Origin: Anas platyrhynchos
Taxonomy: Eukaryota > Chordata > Aves > Anseriformes > Anatidae
NCBI RefSeq assembly: GCF_047663525.1
Contig: NC_092591.1
Location: 31,033,001 to 31,097,000 of the forward strand
Length of the DNA stretch: 64,000 nucleotides
Direction of reading: 5' to 3'
Part shown: piece after piece, positions 12,401 to 27,500 of the stretch
Position numbering within the stretch: the stretch's first letter is position 1
How the letters are laid out: the number at the start of each line of letters is the position of its first letter
The notes under the pieces: generated by a model
What the model saw: the letters and a program-made list of their open reading frames with translations, nothing else
What the model was told of the DNA's origin: nothing
The model's database searches: none
Translations under genes and position numbers: made by a program

Positions 12401-15400
12401 GAGGCAATGGCCTTTACCTCTTAGGCTTCAGTAGGCAGCTAAAGCCACTGAGCTACTACCATCCTCTTACCAGCTCCTCTGTCTTTACTGTCTTTAATTG
12501 AACATACAACAAAAAACAACCAACTAACCAAACCATACTCACTTCCTGACAGGAATCTTTCCCTCTGCATTAAGCTGCATCTTCAGTTTCACCAGGCTGT
12601 GAAAAAAAGAAGTCAAGATGATGAAAATTCACTTGTACAGTCTGACAGATTCTGTTAAGGAAGGAGCAAAAGAGAAAATGCAACTGCGAAAGGAAACCAA
12701 CGGTTAACTGGAAAACGGGGTCCTGCAGACTGTGACCTTAACCTTAAGACAGAACCTATTCTCACTTCTTGGGAAAGAGAAACAGGCGAATTGTAAGAGA
12801 ACTGATATCAGAATTATTCCTCTGAAACATATGACATAAATACGAGATAATGGTATCCTACTGTTCCTTAGTGATCCCAGGCTGCCAACCAAACAGCATT
12901 ACAGACAAGAAAAAGAGGCAGCACGTTGCTGGGCCAAGCACTGTGACTGTGGGTGGGTGGGGGATATTTGAGGCTCAGAATTTCAGTTTGTCTAATACCA
13001 CCTAATACCATGTGTGTGTTTGAATGGTACTGTGGTACCAGTCAGTTGTCATACAACAGAGGACCCATTTATCACCCCCTGCCCTGTGCCTTAAGGCTCC
13101 CAAGTTGAAAAAAGGACTCATTTGGAAACTGCCCAAAAGACTTGGAAGCTAAGAAGCCTTTTCTTTCTATTAGAGACAGAAAGGGCAACAAATAAGTGTT
13201 TCAGAGAACAATGTTTGTCAGAAATCACTTACATTTTCTCCAGGAAGGTGTACCGAGAAGCGTTGTATGTGAGGGGATTCCGAACGATGGCCATAATATC
13301 CTCTGCCCAGCTCTGGAGAAAAAACAAAGACACAAAGTGGAGGTAGGTGGGCATTACAGAACTGTATGAGTAGGTACACCACGTTGAATATGGAGAGGGC
13401 ATGGACATGTCCTGATACTGCTGGGCTACAAATCCCAACTGCACCCTGGGCCTGGCTACACCACCTTCCTACTGCCTATGCATACCAGCAGCCGAAAGTT
13501 TTCTTACTGAGTCATCTCAGCTGTCTATTCATACAAAGCACAAAAACGACACACGTGAACAAAACCTTGCTGGTAACACCGACAGAGTTCAGGCTCCCTG
13601 TCTTCTTTCCTGCTCCCCCTTGAATGTCCCAGCTCAGTGTTTCGCACTGCTTCCTTGCCCTCAGGTCCTCATACCTTGCCAACATTTTCCTTGTAGGACA
13701 CAAAGTTATGGAAAGTGAGGTCCACCATGTCAGGGCCAGATACAATAGTCAGAGTCTTAAGCAGAAAGGTGCTGTGAGGGTAATCCAAATTAAAAACTTC
13801 TCGGAGCTTCTGGCACTGCAAAATAAACAGAACAGGTCAGGACAAGGGAAGAATGAGGCTAACTGCACCTGAAAAAAGGTGAACAGGACCCAACGCAAAC
13901 ATTGACCCAAATCCACAGCAAGCTTTTTGGCATTTGCAAAATTATTTAATGCAATCTTCCTTGTCTTTCCTTATTTTTCCTTTTTATTCTGGAGCCTGCA
14001 TTACCTTCATCCTTCAAGGAACAACACATTGCGACCAACATCACTGCACAAACATGCTGTTTTGGTCTAAAAAAAGTACACATTGGAGACTACTTTGAAA
14101 GAAATTGTTTGTGAATCTTCAGCCTGAACTTGAAGAGAGGCAGATAAGTATTTGGTCTGCCCATACTAGAGGTTCATAACCAAGTTATTACAGAAAGCCA
14201 CTTGTGAAAACATATGCTAAGAAGGTATTTTAGATCAGCATGATACTTCTTGCTCCCTCCACCACAAGAAAGGTGGTGGTAGGGATCCCAGAAGGTCTAC
14301 AGGGTTTAAGCCTGGTTATTGCAGACAGAGGCCCTCTCCTTCCAAGTGACATTTTCTGCGAGTTATCAGTTGCTAAATTTATTTCTTCCATAGCAATTGC
14401 AATGTCCTACAGCAATGGCTCACCAGAGATTTGTTAAGTATAAGACTCATCCGATTAGTCATACTTGGATTTCATCACCATATGAAAGTATTCATAGAAT
14501 CCCCTTAACTTATTTAGCATTTTCTTCATTCCTATGGAAGGCAGCACTAAACCAAGGTATCCTGGAGTTACACTGATGGTCTCTTTTTATAACAAAAGGA
14601 TAAAGTTCCCGTGTCCTCAAATAAAGCACAGCAATTTATTATTTGAAGTGCAGGATAAATCCACATCGAAGCAAACAGGGAGGCTGTCATCTGCTCTTTC
14701 AGAAACTAAGAGCAAAATTTACAATCAGAGATTCTTAGAAAGGCACGTCATTCTCAGAAATTTAACTACAGCTGGAACCTGAACTCTCATTGTGTGCACG
14801 TGCAGTTAGACACATGGCTGAGTTATTTAATTTCAACAAATAATACCCTAACATCACTAATACCCTAACACGTTAGAGTTAGCACATCAACCTCGGCAAA
14901 AGAGCTTTTAGCTAAATGACTTTACATGCTTGCTATAAATTTAGAGCACTTAAAGTCAGCCACTGCAGCTCAGCTCCTGTTTAGCAACTCGTTAATCTGC
15001 TATTAACTGGACAATGTCTGAACCTTTGCAAGATGATGAAAATTAACTTCCAGATCTTTCACGAACCTCAGTTTAGCCAAAACCAATAAATAAATTGAAA
15101 CAAAAACAAAAATGAAACAAACAAAAAACTCAGATATACAAGCAACTGTTTTCATTCCAGCCAGCATGATTCAAATGCAAGCAATTGTTTCTGCTACCGA
15201 ATTTTCTCGTTACATTTGGACTATGATAGTTGAAACCAAAACGGATCAGCTTCAGGCATTCTCATATGCCTGCACTGTCTCACACAGAGAACTGCATATA
15301 TATTTTATAAGGAACTACGCAGATTTTTTTTTCTACTGCATTTTTCTAAATTCCTGCAGCATCTGCAATTTGGACACACCTGCTGCAAGCAGGCATCTTT

Positions 15401-18400
15401 AGGAAAAACAAAATGAGCTGGATTATAACTCAAGACCATCCGACTGCCGTCTCTCACTTCACAGATGCCTCTCCTTGGTGGTACCTGAAACCTGTGTGAT
15501 CCAAGTATATTTGGAGGGAAAGAAGTGGGAAGGCAGTCAGTCACCCAGACAATTTGCTTATATTCTAATAGCCACAGGGTTTCAGAAATGTGTCATTTTT
15601 GCACTGTAAGCAATTTTTCTCTGCAGAAGTGAACAGCATCCACACACCCTATCGCACTCACAATGACTTCTTGATGGAGCTTGCACATTTGATAAATGGC
15701 AAAGTGTCAGGATTTTAGTCTCAAATTTAACTTCATCTCGCAAACCCAGCGGTATTTGTTCAGCTTCCTTACCTCTGGTGTTGTAAATTATATGAAGCTA
15801 AGACAATGGAGAACTTGTGGTTTATGCTGAACTCATTTCCTGTATTTGTTACAAATCGGCTCCTCCCTCCCCTTCCGTCTCTGCAATCTGGTGGCCCTTG
15901 GCTCTCCCGCAGCCATTTCTGAGCAGGATGTGTCCCTAGCAGGCTGAATGCTGTACCAGGGCTTCTGCCCTTCTTGCTGTGCTCTGCCAGACAAAACTTG
16001 ATGTGTGCAGTGTTCAGTAATGGCCTGACCATCCTCTCAGAGCAAGCAGCTGATGGTTTGCCTTGCCCTATAGAGCTCTCTAGATACTTTATCAGTTTAC
16101 GACACCCCCTAACACCTCTGTGGAGTTGTTAGCTTCGTTGTACAAGAAGCAAACTGAAGCAGGGATAGGAAAAGAGAGGGAAGGATGATCTTCTTAGGGA
16201 TCTAAATTGGGTCATATTTTCCCAGCAATTATTTCCTGCCTAGCCTTAAGCAAGTCACTCACTTACTTTGTGCTGCCTACTTTACACGAGGATTATCTCC
16301 CTCATGGGATAAATGCAGTGATGTTAGCATAACACCAAGCAAAAATAGGGAGAGCGGACTGTGTCCAAAGGCACCAAACCTCGTGCCATGTTTTCCTCTT
16401 TCGTAACCTGTATTCCTTCAGCGCTTTCTGCTGCAGCTTCACTGGTAATCACGTAATGCCACATTGCAGGTGGACATAAAAGAAAAGAAGGAATTGGTAT
16501 GTGAAAAGCAGGACAACCATGTTAGCTATGCAAATCAGAGGAAGGGAAACACAGTTAGGAAATCCACTTAAAAGAAAAAAAAAACAAACACACAAACAGA
16601 AAACAACCAATCAGCAGAGTGGCTGAAATACAGAATCAGCTTTCATTTCCCTTCCTACCCTCCTGATTTCCCTAAAATCCTGATCTCAAAAAAAAACCAC
16701 ATTCATAATCCAGAGAAAAGCAAATTCTCATGCAAACATAGACAAAAAACTAGGCTTAACACAAGAGATGGAAAGAGTCTTTTCTCTGCTTGAAGCAGGA
16801 TACAGCCAAATGCCAGCCAGGATTTGCTACAGCTGCACGCACTCGCTGCACAATGACAATTCTGTGTCCCCGTGACACACGTTATGTGATGTAGTGCTTG
16901 TGGTTTTGGAGAACACGACTAGAAAAAACAAGCAAACTCTTTCCCCCTTACATTCTTTAGGACAGCAGTACCAAGCCAACAAGAAAACCTAAGCAAGAGA
17001 TCTGGTGCGTTCTCAAAGCTGTAAGAAGAGGAGTCAGAGAGGGCATGGTGAAGAGCAAACATGCCCTAGACTCTGGTCACTGTGCCCTGTCTAGAGGGGA
17101 AGGTGGTCCTGAGGACTGAAAGGTTTTTGGAGAAGGAAGGTCTTGTCTGGTCACTCAAAGGGAAAGGGAGCACCAAGATTATCCTACTGTCTTTGTCTCT
17201 TCAGGTAACGCTCGTGTTCTCTCCTTGGCAGATCTGTGGCACTGTGGGAGGCAGGAGGCTCGTGGCTGAGCTGCAGCAGGGAGTGCTGGCAGCACCTGCA
17301 GCAAGCATCTCAGAGAGACGAGGGAGAGAAAGATGCACAGATGAAGCACCTCACTGCTCTTATCTACAGGAGCTGGAAAACACAGCAGCACACAGATCCG
17401 CATGGCACAAAATAACCCACAGCCTTCTGGAATGAAACAGGAACAGACTGTGAGGGAGAGATCCAGGCTGTGCGTCCTCAATAACTTCTGTCTCTGTAGT
17501 CCATAAGCTCATGCTGCAGAAATGTGGGAGAAGCAGCAAAAGGGCCCAGCATGGCAAAAGGACATTTTTCTGATGTGGCTGTTTGCTTTTGTGTTTGTTT
17601 GACCCCCCTGCTCCACCATCAGTTTGCGAGCCAGAGGTTTCTACTTGCTTTTCTCATTCACATGTATCAGTTTGTCTCTGTACAGCTTCTTAGTATCATC
17701 ACTCTTACTCCGAGGCTCAAATTTCAGACCTTGTTTAGGTCCATCCTGGGAACTGTGCTCACACCCATTGCTGAATGCAGAGCATAGCACTTGAGGTGAT
17801 GTTAGATGCCCAGAGATGCTTTCTCTAACCCTGCAATGCAGCAAAATGACTGACAGCCCCCAACCTGGACACAGCCCACAGCTCAGCACTCTGCTCATCT
17901 CTGAGCAAATATGAATGCTCCCTACATGGGTGGTTCCTAAACACTGCAGGTTCCTACTTCATTGTCCAAAGTCCATGAGAAATACCTCATATATGTTCAG
18001 CTCAGCGTCCACATGTCTAGATTCAATAGCAACAACGAGTGTAGGAGGATGAAATTGTATTATAATAATGAGCAATAGCGAGAAAACACAACTTTTGTTT
18101 TTATGAAAAATTATACTCATTTCAGAGCCAATGCCTTCTAAAATGTCTAAACAAAACCCAAGACGTAGCCAACAGCTCAGCAGCCTGGTCTACAGCACCA
18201 TGTATTTTGGTCTTAATTATTACATTGTGCAAGTGTTCTAGGGTCTTGGTGCACCAGAAGAAAACAAAATGGAGCAGCTGTTATTGTTCCTTGTTACTCA
18301 AAGAAAAACACAAAATTGCATTGTAAATAACATCTTGATCTGCTTTGGCATGCTGCTGAACTACTTTCAATAGCTTTTTATCTTGTCTCGTTTATGTTAA

Positions 18401-18537
18401 AAGTCTGTACTAATTCTTATCTTTATTGCTCTTGAACTTGTGCCAGAGTTCATTCTGCCCTGTCTCTCTCTCTCAAAAAAAAAAAAAAAAAAGAGAGAGA
18501 AAAAAAGCTGCAGAACATTTTGAGTAGCTCTCAAAAA

Positions 18538-18592
<55 letters not shown>

Positions 18593-21500
18593 AGTAAAGG
18601 GGGGTGAGAAGGAGAAAATGCACACACATAGAAGAGGTCACAGGAGGACTTCAGCATGCTGTGTGCATGTTTATGTGCTAACATGCCAGGAGGCAAGGGC
18701 TCCAGCCAGAGGCAGGAACAGAGAGCCTTTGCTGAAAGGGCACAGCTGTTCCTCACCTTCAGGCAGGTTTAGTTCCCTGAAGTTTGCTGCCAGCTCTTAG
18801 CTACTTGTTCCTTCTTGGATGTTACACTCCTGTCTGCTCGACGCTCCCTAAGCACCCTGCAGTGAGAGAGAAGGTCCCACCAACCCCTGCCTCACAGTTC
18901 ACAGGGACAACCCTGGGACCCATACTGGTGAGGGAGTGCATGTAACAGCAGATGTTTTCAGAAATGGTCTTCTGCACAGAGCCCTTGGTGTTAGTCTTCT
19001 TGCCGTGCAAAGAGAAGTTACAAAGAAAATACAAAATCTCTTCCTTTGGCAGCAGCAGCAGAATGTTACTGTCCTGAGTACCTTGTAGAAGAAAGCACTA
19101 GATGCCCATGGTAAAGCACTGCCCTTCCTGGTAATTGCTTTCGGCCATGATTCAGTAAGAAAACTGAATCACATGCTTTGTCTCACAGAGGCCATGGATT
19201 TACTATGGCTGGTGTCATTCGCAAGGCAGAGGGAAAGGATGCTTGATTTGGTATTGCTTGTATCTGAAGCTCTTCTAACAGCTGTGATCTGGTTCTCTTT
19301 GTCTTAAATATCAACCATTAGCCCCTTCACTTCCACTTTTAGCCAATAAGATGAGTAACTGTCTATTAATTTCAGCAGCTATATCCCACAGCCATTCCAA
19401 GCCATTATTACGTAACAGGGGAGACCAGCACATTCTTTCATTCTTCTTCCCTTCACTTCTCACAGATCTTTCTCCGCTTTGTCACACCACTTTTCCATAT
19501 TTATACCTTTTTGTAATTATGCACCAGATCTGGGTGCACTATGGGGAGGGTGTGGTGATTCTTGTTAAGAAATTTTTCACTGCTTTCGACATTTCTTTGA
19601 GTGTTCTCAAATTCTGTTCTCCAGAAAGCCAACTGAATACACAACTGAGGACTTCAAACATGCTCTGTAAGCAGTCAGGATAGTACAGCTGTATGCAAAC
19701 TGGACATTTCCAGGACTGGATGGTACATCTCTCCCACCACTTTGGTTCAACACCCACACAAGACCTCCCATCATCTCATAAGAGAAAGGTGGATAAGGAG
19801 CCAACCTAGTGCATTTTATAAAGTGCTGTCAAAGAAATACCAGAAAATCTCCTGAAATAAAAAGATGTTATATTAAATGATTTTAAGATGCTCAAAAAGC
19901 ACTTCCAATTTTCACAGCAAAGGTTGTCATCATGTGCATCACTTCTGCCTGTTGAAAATATTTAATAAATGACTGAAAGCTTGACCTTTGTTTCTTTGTT
20001 TGTAAAAAATGAACTGTAGCCAGTTTCCAAGACTGTAAAACACTGTTTCTGGCCTATTAAAATACAGAATACTAGAATATTGTATAGCTATTAATATGGC
20101 TATTAAAATAGCTAGAATACAACAGCTATAACAGGCCAGCCCAAAGAACCATCTAGATGCCTGGGGAAGAGTATAAGAACAGGGCAAATCCAATTATACT
20201 TACCTGGCACATATCTGCAGCTTCCAGCAATTTGTGGCTAAGCAACTTCTTAAGCCAGCTCCAACCCCAACTCCCTAAGCCTGCCTTCACAGGAGAGGTT
20301 CTGCAGCCTAATCATCTTTGTAGCCTTAGATGGTCTTGAACCTGCTCTTCTCCTACAGCAGGTGGTTCTTCATTCTTCCAGTCCCTGCCTTGGCCTTCTG
20401 GAGCCCAAGCCATGTGGCTGGAGCTCTTTTTGGTGAAGACTAAGGCAAAATAGTCCTTATATACCTCATCCTTCTTCAAATCTCAGGTGACCAGGTCTCC
20501 CATTTCCTTATAGAGAGGGCCCAGAATTTCCCTAAATGTCCTTTCATCACCGATGTACCTATATAACCCATTCTTGTTGCCCTTGCTGAGCCTGGCTATA
20601 TTTAATTCTAAAAGGGCTTTGGCTTTCCTAACCTGATCTCAGGCTGCTTGAACAATGTCTCTGCATCCCGCCCAGGCTATCTGTCCTTGCTTCATCTCTC
20701 TGTAGGCCTTCTTCTTTTTCACGTGTTGGTGCAGGAAGGCATTCCACAGCACAATGACACGTGTCAAACAGCAGCACCTCTTTTTGCTCGTGCTGAACCT
20801 GCCTTTGGAAAATTCCACTTGATGCATAGCTCTCATGGGAAGAAACACTGAGCAACAGCTTCATGCTCACCTTCTCCATTCAGCTCCTGATTTAACAGCA
20901 TTCCACGATACTCTTTGCACAATTCCCCCCCCCCCCTTTTTTTTTGTCAGACTGCAGACTCTCTGCTCTTCCTCTTCCACTGATGCTCTTCCTACAGTAG
21001 CATGATTAATAAAAGTATGAAATGGCTCTTTTCTACTTTTTCCAGTTCTTGGTCTAATTTGGTAAAGTCACTAGAAAAACAGAAATGGGGTGCATTCAGG
21101 TCGTACACAGTGGCATAATGGTATTTCCTAATTCCTTATAATTCTTTACAGACAACTTTTAACTAAATACAACAGAACACTAAGTCAGCACTTTCATGGG
21201 TTTACTACTCAAAAACAAGATCATGAGGGTATGTGTAATGGTCAACTAAGAGCCTGTCAGAAGAAGGTTAAAATGTTTTTTTGTTTGTTTGTTTGTTTGT
21301 TTTTTTCCTATGTGTTGCCCGATGTTTATCCTCACTAAATTTCATTGCTTATTAGATCATCCAGTCAATCAGCAATTCAAGATCTTTCTACAAATCAGCC
21401 CTCATTTTATTACTACAAATAACTTGGTACCATTGGAAAACTGTCTTCTTTATACACCTCTTTTGTAGATCCCATATGAACATAGAATATGTCACAGGCC

Positions 21501-24500
21501 CAAGCACTGGTCTTTCTGGGAACATGGGATTTTACTAGTTCTGTCTTCTCCTAGGACATCTTTTATATCTTTTTTTACTCTCAAGCAGTAATTTTTTCAT
21601 ACAAAGACCTCAGCTCTCATTCTGTTCTTTAAGATTCTTTGACTAAGATGGGAATTACACAGGTCACTTTTAAATCTTATTGAAAAGATATAGAGCTACC
21701 TGTGGGACACTGCCACTGATTCCAACATTCTCGCCTTTTGCTACCCTGGTACTGCTCATGAACCCTTTTCATACTCTTTTCTAGAGCCTTTTTCTACTTT
21801 TATTAAACATCTTTTAAAAGGCTATTTCAGGTACCAGCTTTTCTTTGATATGGAATGTGGTGATCACAAAACCATTGTGAATCACTCTTAAACTGGGGTT
21901 TGTCTTGTTTCCAGAGCAATTCCTTTCTGGGAGTAGTGGCTCATCACAGAAAGATGCTTTTTGAGTAGAAATACCTTCTGTCTAGGGGCATCCCTGACAT
22001 TGTACTTGTGCTGCCATGTTTCTGTTGGTAGTCTCCAATGAAAGTCTTATTTAATTAGACCAAAATCTCAGTCATTCTCCTGCCTGCCTGGCTGCTGCTA
22101 CCAAACGGACACCCATTTATGGCCTCAGTACTTCCACCACCAATTTAAAAACTACAAAATTGGATTTATTTCACAAACAGGTTATTTGTGAAGTTTAACA
22201 CGCTAGAAAACTGTCTCATAACTCTCCTTTACATAGATCTTTTCCTTCAGTGTAGCACTCAGTTCTATTAGCTCCAAAAATTGTATGCTCTCAAATGAAA
22301 AAAAAAAATCTGATAGCTTTTTTCAAATATTATTCCCACAAAACAAGTTACAGATGAAATTGTAGGCTTGTTTACAACTCAAATGTGTTTAATTCTAGTG
22401 ATTTTTCGGAAAAGAAACAGTTTCTCAGAAGGAATTAAGATTTTTAAGAATTGTGAAAGATGGGTACTGCTTTTGAGCTCTGCTGTACCTTTATCATCCA
22501 TCTTCTTAGGTTGTTTTGAGAAGCATGAGCCTCAGGGAACTTTGATTAGACATTTTTAGAGAGGTATTAGGAAAACATCCATACTTCTTACGCAAAGAGG
22601 CTGCTCAAGTCTCTCAGTGTATATTGCAAAATCTTCCTCTTTTACATTAGACTGAGAATCACCTATGTTACCGTATGGAGCCATTACCTTCACTTTTTTT
22701 CCTTTTCACTTTCTAGCTTTACTTTAATTTTCTCCTTGTCTTTTTCACACACAGAAAAGTTCAAAGCAAACAAAAGTCAAACCCTGAAAAAAAAGTCCTA
22801 ACAAGGACACAACTTTGCTGCAGGAAGCTTAAATTATACCTGAAACCAAAAACAAAGCCATAATCATGTGCTTCCCTTAGTATGCTACCCTGCAAACAGG
22901 CAATTGAAAGCTTTTTGAAAAAAACAGTACCTTTTTTTCTGAAACTACATTTTTTTTCCCCTTTAAAACCAAAACCAAAACCACCACACACTGTGTTGGC
23001 CTCTAACTAACTACAGGTTTGTAGCTGCCTTGATCCAGCCTATGCATCTTTGTATGATAGCAACTCTGGTAACTCTGTACAGAAGCATCACAGGACTCCT
23101 TCCTGGTGTAACGCAGTGATCAGAAAGGCCAGACCAAGGTTAAAACCAGCCAGATGCATGGCACAGGAGAGAACACAGCTGCTGTGCACAACAGAATATT
23201 GCTCTTTTGGCATGCACTTGGAAGCTGAACTGTTGTTTCCCCAGCTTTCTGGCACACTCCTTCCAACAGGTTCATATACCACAGTCCGTGTCTTTCAGGT
23301 GCACAGTGAACTACTGGGAAGTTTAAGAACATGAGTAGACAGCTTTTCTATATTTACATAGTTCTGATGTGAAGAGAAAATGGTGCCTCAACCTTCTTAT
23401 AACAGAAAGCCAAAGTAAACTGCCTCAGTTTATGCCAAAGCCCCAGACAGCCTTGCCATTCCCATACAAACTGACAGAAATGAAGCACTCACCTTGGGGA
23501 TTTTGGCAAATCGCCCTACTCGAGTATCTCGGATGCTGGTTATATCCAGAATTTCCATTTCCTACAACAGAACAAGGACAAGGAAGGTTAAGGAAAGGAA
23601 GATGTAAAGACAAAACCATTGCAGAGCCCCCAGAAGCTGCAAAGTTGGTCTGAGCCAGTGCCCTTCGTTGGGGAAGAGCTCTCCCACCAGGAACAACACA
23701 GACAGGGGAACATCAGCTGCTGATATGCTGAGCTGGCAGGCTGGTTAGCATAGAGGCAGTGTTGGTCTGCAGCACCATCCTTTTCAGGGTGAGACCCTGT
23801 GTGGATTACAAAGGCTCTGACAAGGGGATGAAATGAAACTCCTGTCTACCCATACAACAGGCCTCCGTTTTCCTGTCTTGACCACCAGATTCTGGGTTTC
23901 AGATATGGACTGTAGTCACAGTAGACCTGGGTTGGCCCAGACATCCAGGCAGAAACAACAATTGGCAGAGCCTAGGCAGTATTTTTGCCAACCTTGGCAA
24001 GCAGGGAATGGGAACACCACTACAGCTGCATTTTCACCTTAGGGTACAATGGCAGGATGAGGAAACTGAGCTAGAGCTGGGTAAATAAAACCCAAAAAAG
24101 CAGATAGTGTGACTTTTGAAATGACAATGGTGAATCTAGGTAGAGCTGTGGCAAAACATGAAGTGCTCAGTAAGCACTGCAGGGGAAGAGTACAATGCTG
24201 ATGTGAGCCAAGTGTTCATCCTACTCTGTGCCATTTGGATCAATTTAAGGAGACAGGTACTGCAGAAAAAGCATGCACATGGATTTGATGCACACGTAGC
24301 CTTTCCTACTCTACTATTACATTCTCTCACTTCTGTACCGGAGTTGAGTATTGGTTGTTGGGACAGGAACTCATGTCATGCGAGGGAGTATATAATATGC
24401 ATAGAGGTTTGAATGGGGAAACTCCTCCCCAGCAAACAGTTCATACATCCATGCAATCCAGAATCTCCTGTCAGTGATATTATGAACCTGTCTATTGCCT

Positions 24501-27500
24501 TCACACAATCAACACAGGGCAGCTGAGCTGAAAGGCAGGCAGCACCACTTCTCCCAACAAGCCTCCTGAAGCAATTCACATGGAGGACATTCCATGAGCT
24601 TCCCTGGGCAGCCCACTCCACATCCTCACTGTCTCTGCTACTGGCTAGTTGTTGTGTTTATTTTGTTTGTTCTTTTAATATCCAGCCTGAATTTCCTTCC
24701 TCTGTTACTAATTTACCTGCTCACAACATATCTGGAGAACAAATTATACTTGTTGCAGCAGATATTATTTTCCAAGATTGTAATAAAGAACAATGTGGAT
24801 ACCGTGTCTTCTGGCTGTATCCCCACTTTATTGTCAAGCAGGATGGAAATGTTAGTGCTAACCTCACTCCTTTTTGGTTCCCTAGCACAAAAACAGTGCA
24901 GCTTTTCCTTGCTGCTTGTGACAAACAGATCTCAAGACGAGTCAGCCATAGAAAGATTAATAATCCATATGAATTCAGCAACTGAACGATGAACTTATGC
25001 TCTGTCTGTACCAGCACATCTCTTGTGCCTGGTCACTGTGCTTGTCAGCCTGCACATGACCTTTGCAAGCCTGCCCCAGCTCCCTCTGGCAGCCAGCATT
25101 TGCCCACCACCCTTGCTCGCTCACACACATACTGCAGATTCCCTCAGAGAGGAGGAAAGGCATCAAATGCTTGCCCAAGTATGTAAACCATGCTGTTGCT
25201 CCACTGCAGTTCTCTAAATTGTTTAGTTTATTTTAAGTGCTAATCAATGGCATTTTCCAGAAAAATGAGACCCCCCTGTCTGGGTCTTCTCATGTCAGCT
25301 GGCTTCCTTATCCCAGCAGCTTTCTGAAGTAATTAAATCCCTCACACTACTAACCCAGTGAAATACCTCACTTTTGATAGGTGATAACAGCTCCCCCGGC
25401 TCATTTTATGCATCTCCCAGTGCTACCATTTCTTGATGCTTGCCTGGAACCATTGCAGCCTAACTTCTATCACCAGGAGTGAGCACAGGAAAGGAAGAAA
25501 TGAGAGTGACGAAAGGCAGAATGAGAGTGACGGAGAGGGCTGAAAGACAAACACATCCTCTGCAGGGATGTCACAGTCCCCAGCCTTGCAATACTGTATT
25601 CTCAGATGTTAGGGCTGCGTGGCAGTGCTTTGCCCAAGCTGGCACTGGGGCACAATCTTCTGAGAATTCTGAGCTCACCAAAACACGTCAGGCTTCTTGG
25701 CCAGCATGCTGTGGAGGAACACCGTCTCTGTCTTTATCTACCATGCCTCTTTAGCATGTAGGTCACGAGGAGGAAGTAGCACTGAACCACAGCTCTGCTC
25801 TGGAAAGCAGAAGTAAACCCAGCCTTCCACCTCCAGGCAAGCCAGACCTCTCCACCCTTTATTGTTACCCATCAGCAAGGAACAGAATTATATTTCCTAA
25901 AATTGTGGCATCTAACTCCCCTCTGGCAGCCAGCATCCTGCGCTTTATCTCCATCAGTTCACACACCACCTTGGCCTTAAAAGAGTACAACTCACTCTCC
26001 AGACCTGATGTAGTCTCTACTCCACAACCTTTATTATTTATAAAGATAGCAGGTCAGTTAATTACACCACAGGCTACATAGAAGGTATATGTTAGCCACT
26101 GCTGTACATGTTTAACTGCACACTTCTGGCTGCTTTTATTCCAGCTGCACCACTGTATTGGAATGAAGAATCCTTTAGCAAGCTGGATAACAGGGATATC
26201 AATACTACTCCTTTCTGACAAGTCCTTTGAAGCACATGTAGTGAACTTCACAGGTATAAGACTGTTTTTGCTTGTCACACTGAATGGCCATGCTTACCTC
26301 TGACACATTCGCAGCTTAGATTTCTGCTCTTGCTGGAACTCTGAAGATAAATTGGCCACTGAATAAGCACTAAACTTCCAGGTCTGTTGTGTGGGGTTTC
26401 CTGCTAAGTGGAATGAGCGTGGCTGCTTTCCTGTGTGCAGTACTCCAGCACTTCTGGTGTTCTAATTTTGCACAAACTTGAATTGACTATTTGGAGACCA
26501 ACCTGTGAAATCTCAGCACTTACCTTATTCTGATAGGTCCAGTATAAGTAAAAGCCCTTTGGATCCACCCGAAGAATCACAGGAGAAGCATTTGCTGTTT
26601 CCTGACCAAAACAAACAACAAAAAAAAAGACATAAAAGGTTAGCACCTTATGTGATTTTGGGGAATCCATCATGGGATGCAATGTTCTCAGTTAAAATAT
26701 AGACCCAGTCAGGTGAATCATCTTCTGATTTACGGAAAGAACCAGATTATTTCAGTACATCTCAAGCGTACAGCGTGAGGCTACAGAAGCTGATTTCTGC
26801 TGAAGCCTGAGTCTCACCTTACACTATGCATTTAGCTAAAATAGCTCTTGGGACATTTCTATACAATTAATAGAGAAGAAAGTTCCTATAGCTGTGACTA
26901 TTTCATTTGAACTGCCTTCCCTCCAAAGCACCTACTCCCTCCTGAGCTCCAGAAGGAGCCTAAGCCAAGCATAGATGACATTCATCTGCGACACCTACCA
27001 TCTAGATATCTATCTGTGCTAGTTACCTGGGCTCTCTTTACAGTCCATGGGGATCTAGCCAGGAGGAGTTCAAGGAGGGGTCCATCTAATACAACAGATG
27101 AGTCTACATTAGGAGGTTCTTAAACTCTATGGTTTATATCTAAATGGACTGTAAGAACCACATCCTATTTAAACACCCAGAAAGTTAGATAAAAACGATT
27201 TGGGGCTGATACAGAATCCTGTAGACCAGGGCGGAGGCCCTCCAGACCAGAATGAAGGCACAAACTGCAAAGGAAACAGGCTGCTGCGAGGTTGCATACT
27301 TTGCCTCTGAATAATTACGCTGCTTCTGCATTTTCAGTTAAAGGCAACTTCACAGACAGTACCAACACAATGCCCATTCCCATCTCCCACCAAGCCTGTG
27401 CTGAGAGATGAATTAGCACGAGCTCTTTGGAAACAACGATAAAGAGTGCGCGGTGCCTCTGCTTGGGGCCAGCCTATCTGCTCATTCAGTCTAGTGGGCT

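Larger units (their letters stand above)
13816..23492 (-). other. PLCB2 intron 3 (9.7 kb, the largest)
   Basis: This is the longest PLCB2 intron in the window. It contains an (AAAT)n microsatellite and A-run at 18.47-18.59 kb, a CR1 ORF2 fragment at about 20.43-20.86 kb, a C-run/T-run at 20.93 kb, a (TTTG)n tract at 21.28 kb and an older CR1 RT remnant at about 21.35-21.52 kb. About 13.8-18.4 kb and 21.6-23.5 kb show no recognisable gene or repeat. Open frames there are short and unsupported. Confidence 0.65.

Noticed and set aside
16230..16330. Possible MIR-like SINE (AAGCAAGTCACTCACTTAC then GGATTATCTCCCTCATGGG)
   Set aside because: Only a vague resemblance in word order, with no tRNA-derived head or diagnostic core; it could not be supported by eye.
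18463..18592. A-run plus (AAAT)n read as the tail of a retroposon
   Set aside because: No LINE or SINE body is recognisable on either side, and avian CR1 elements end in 8-bp repeats, not poly(A).
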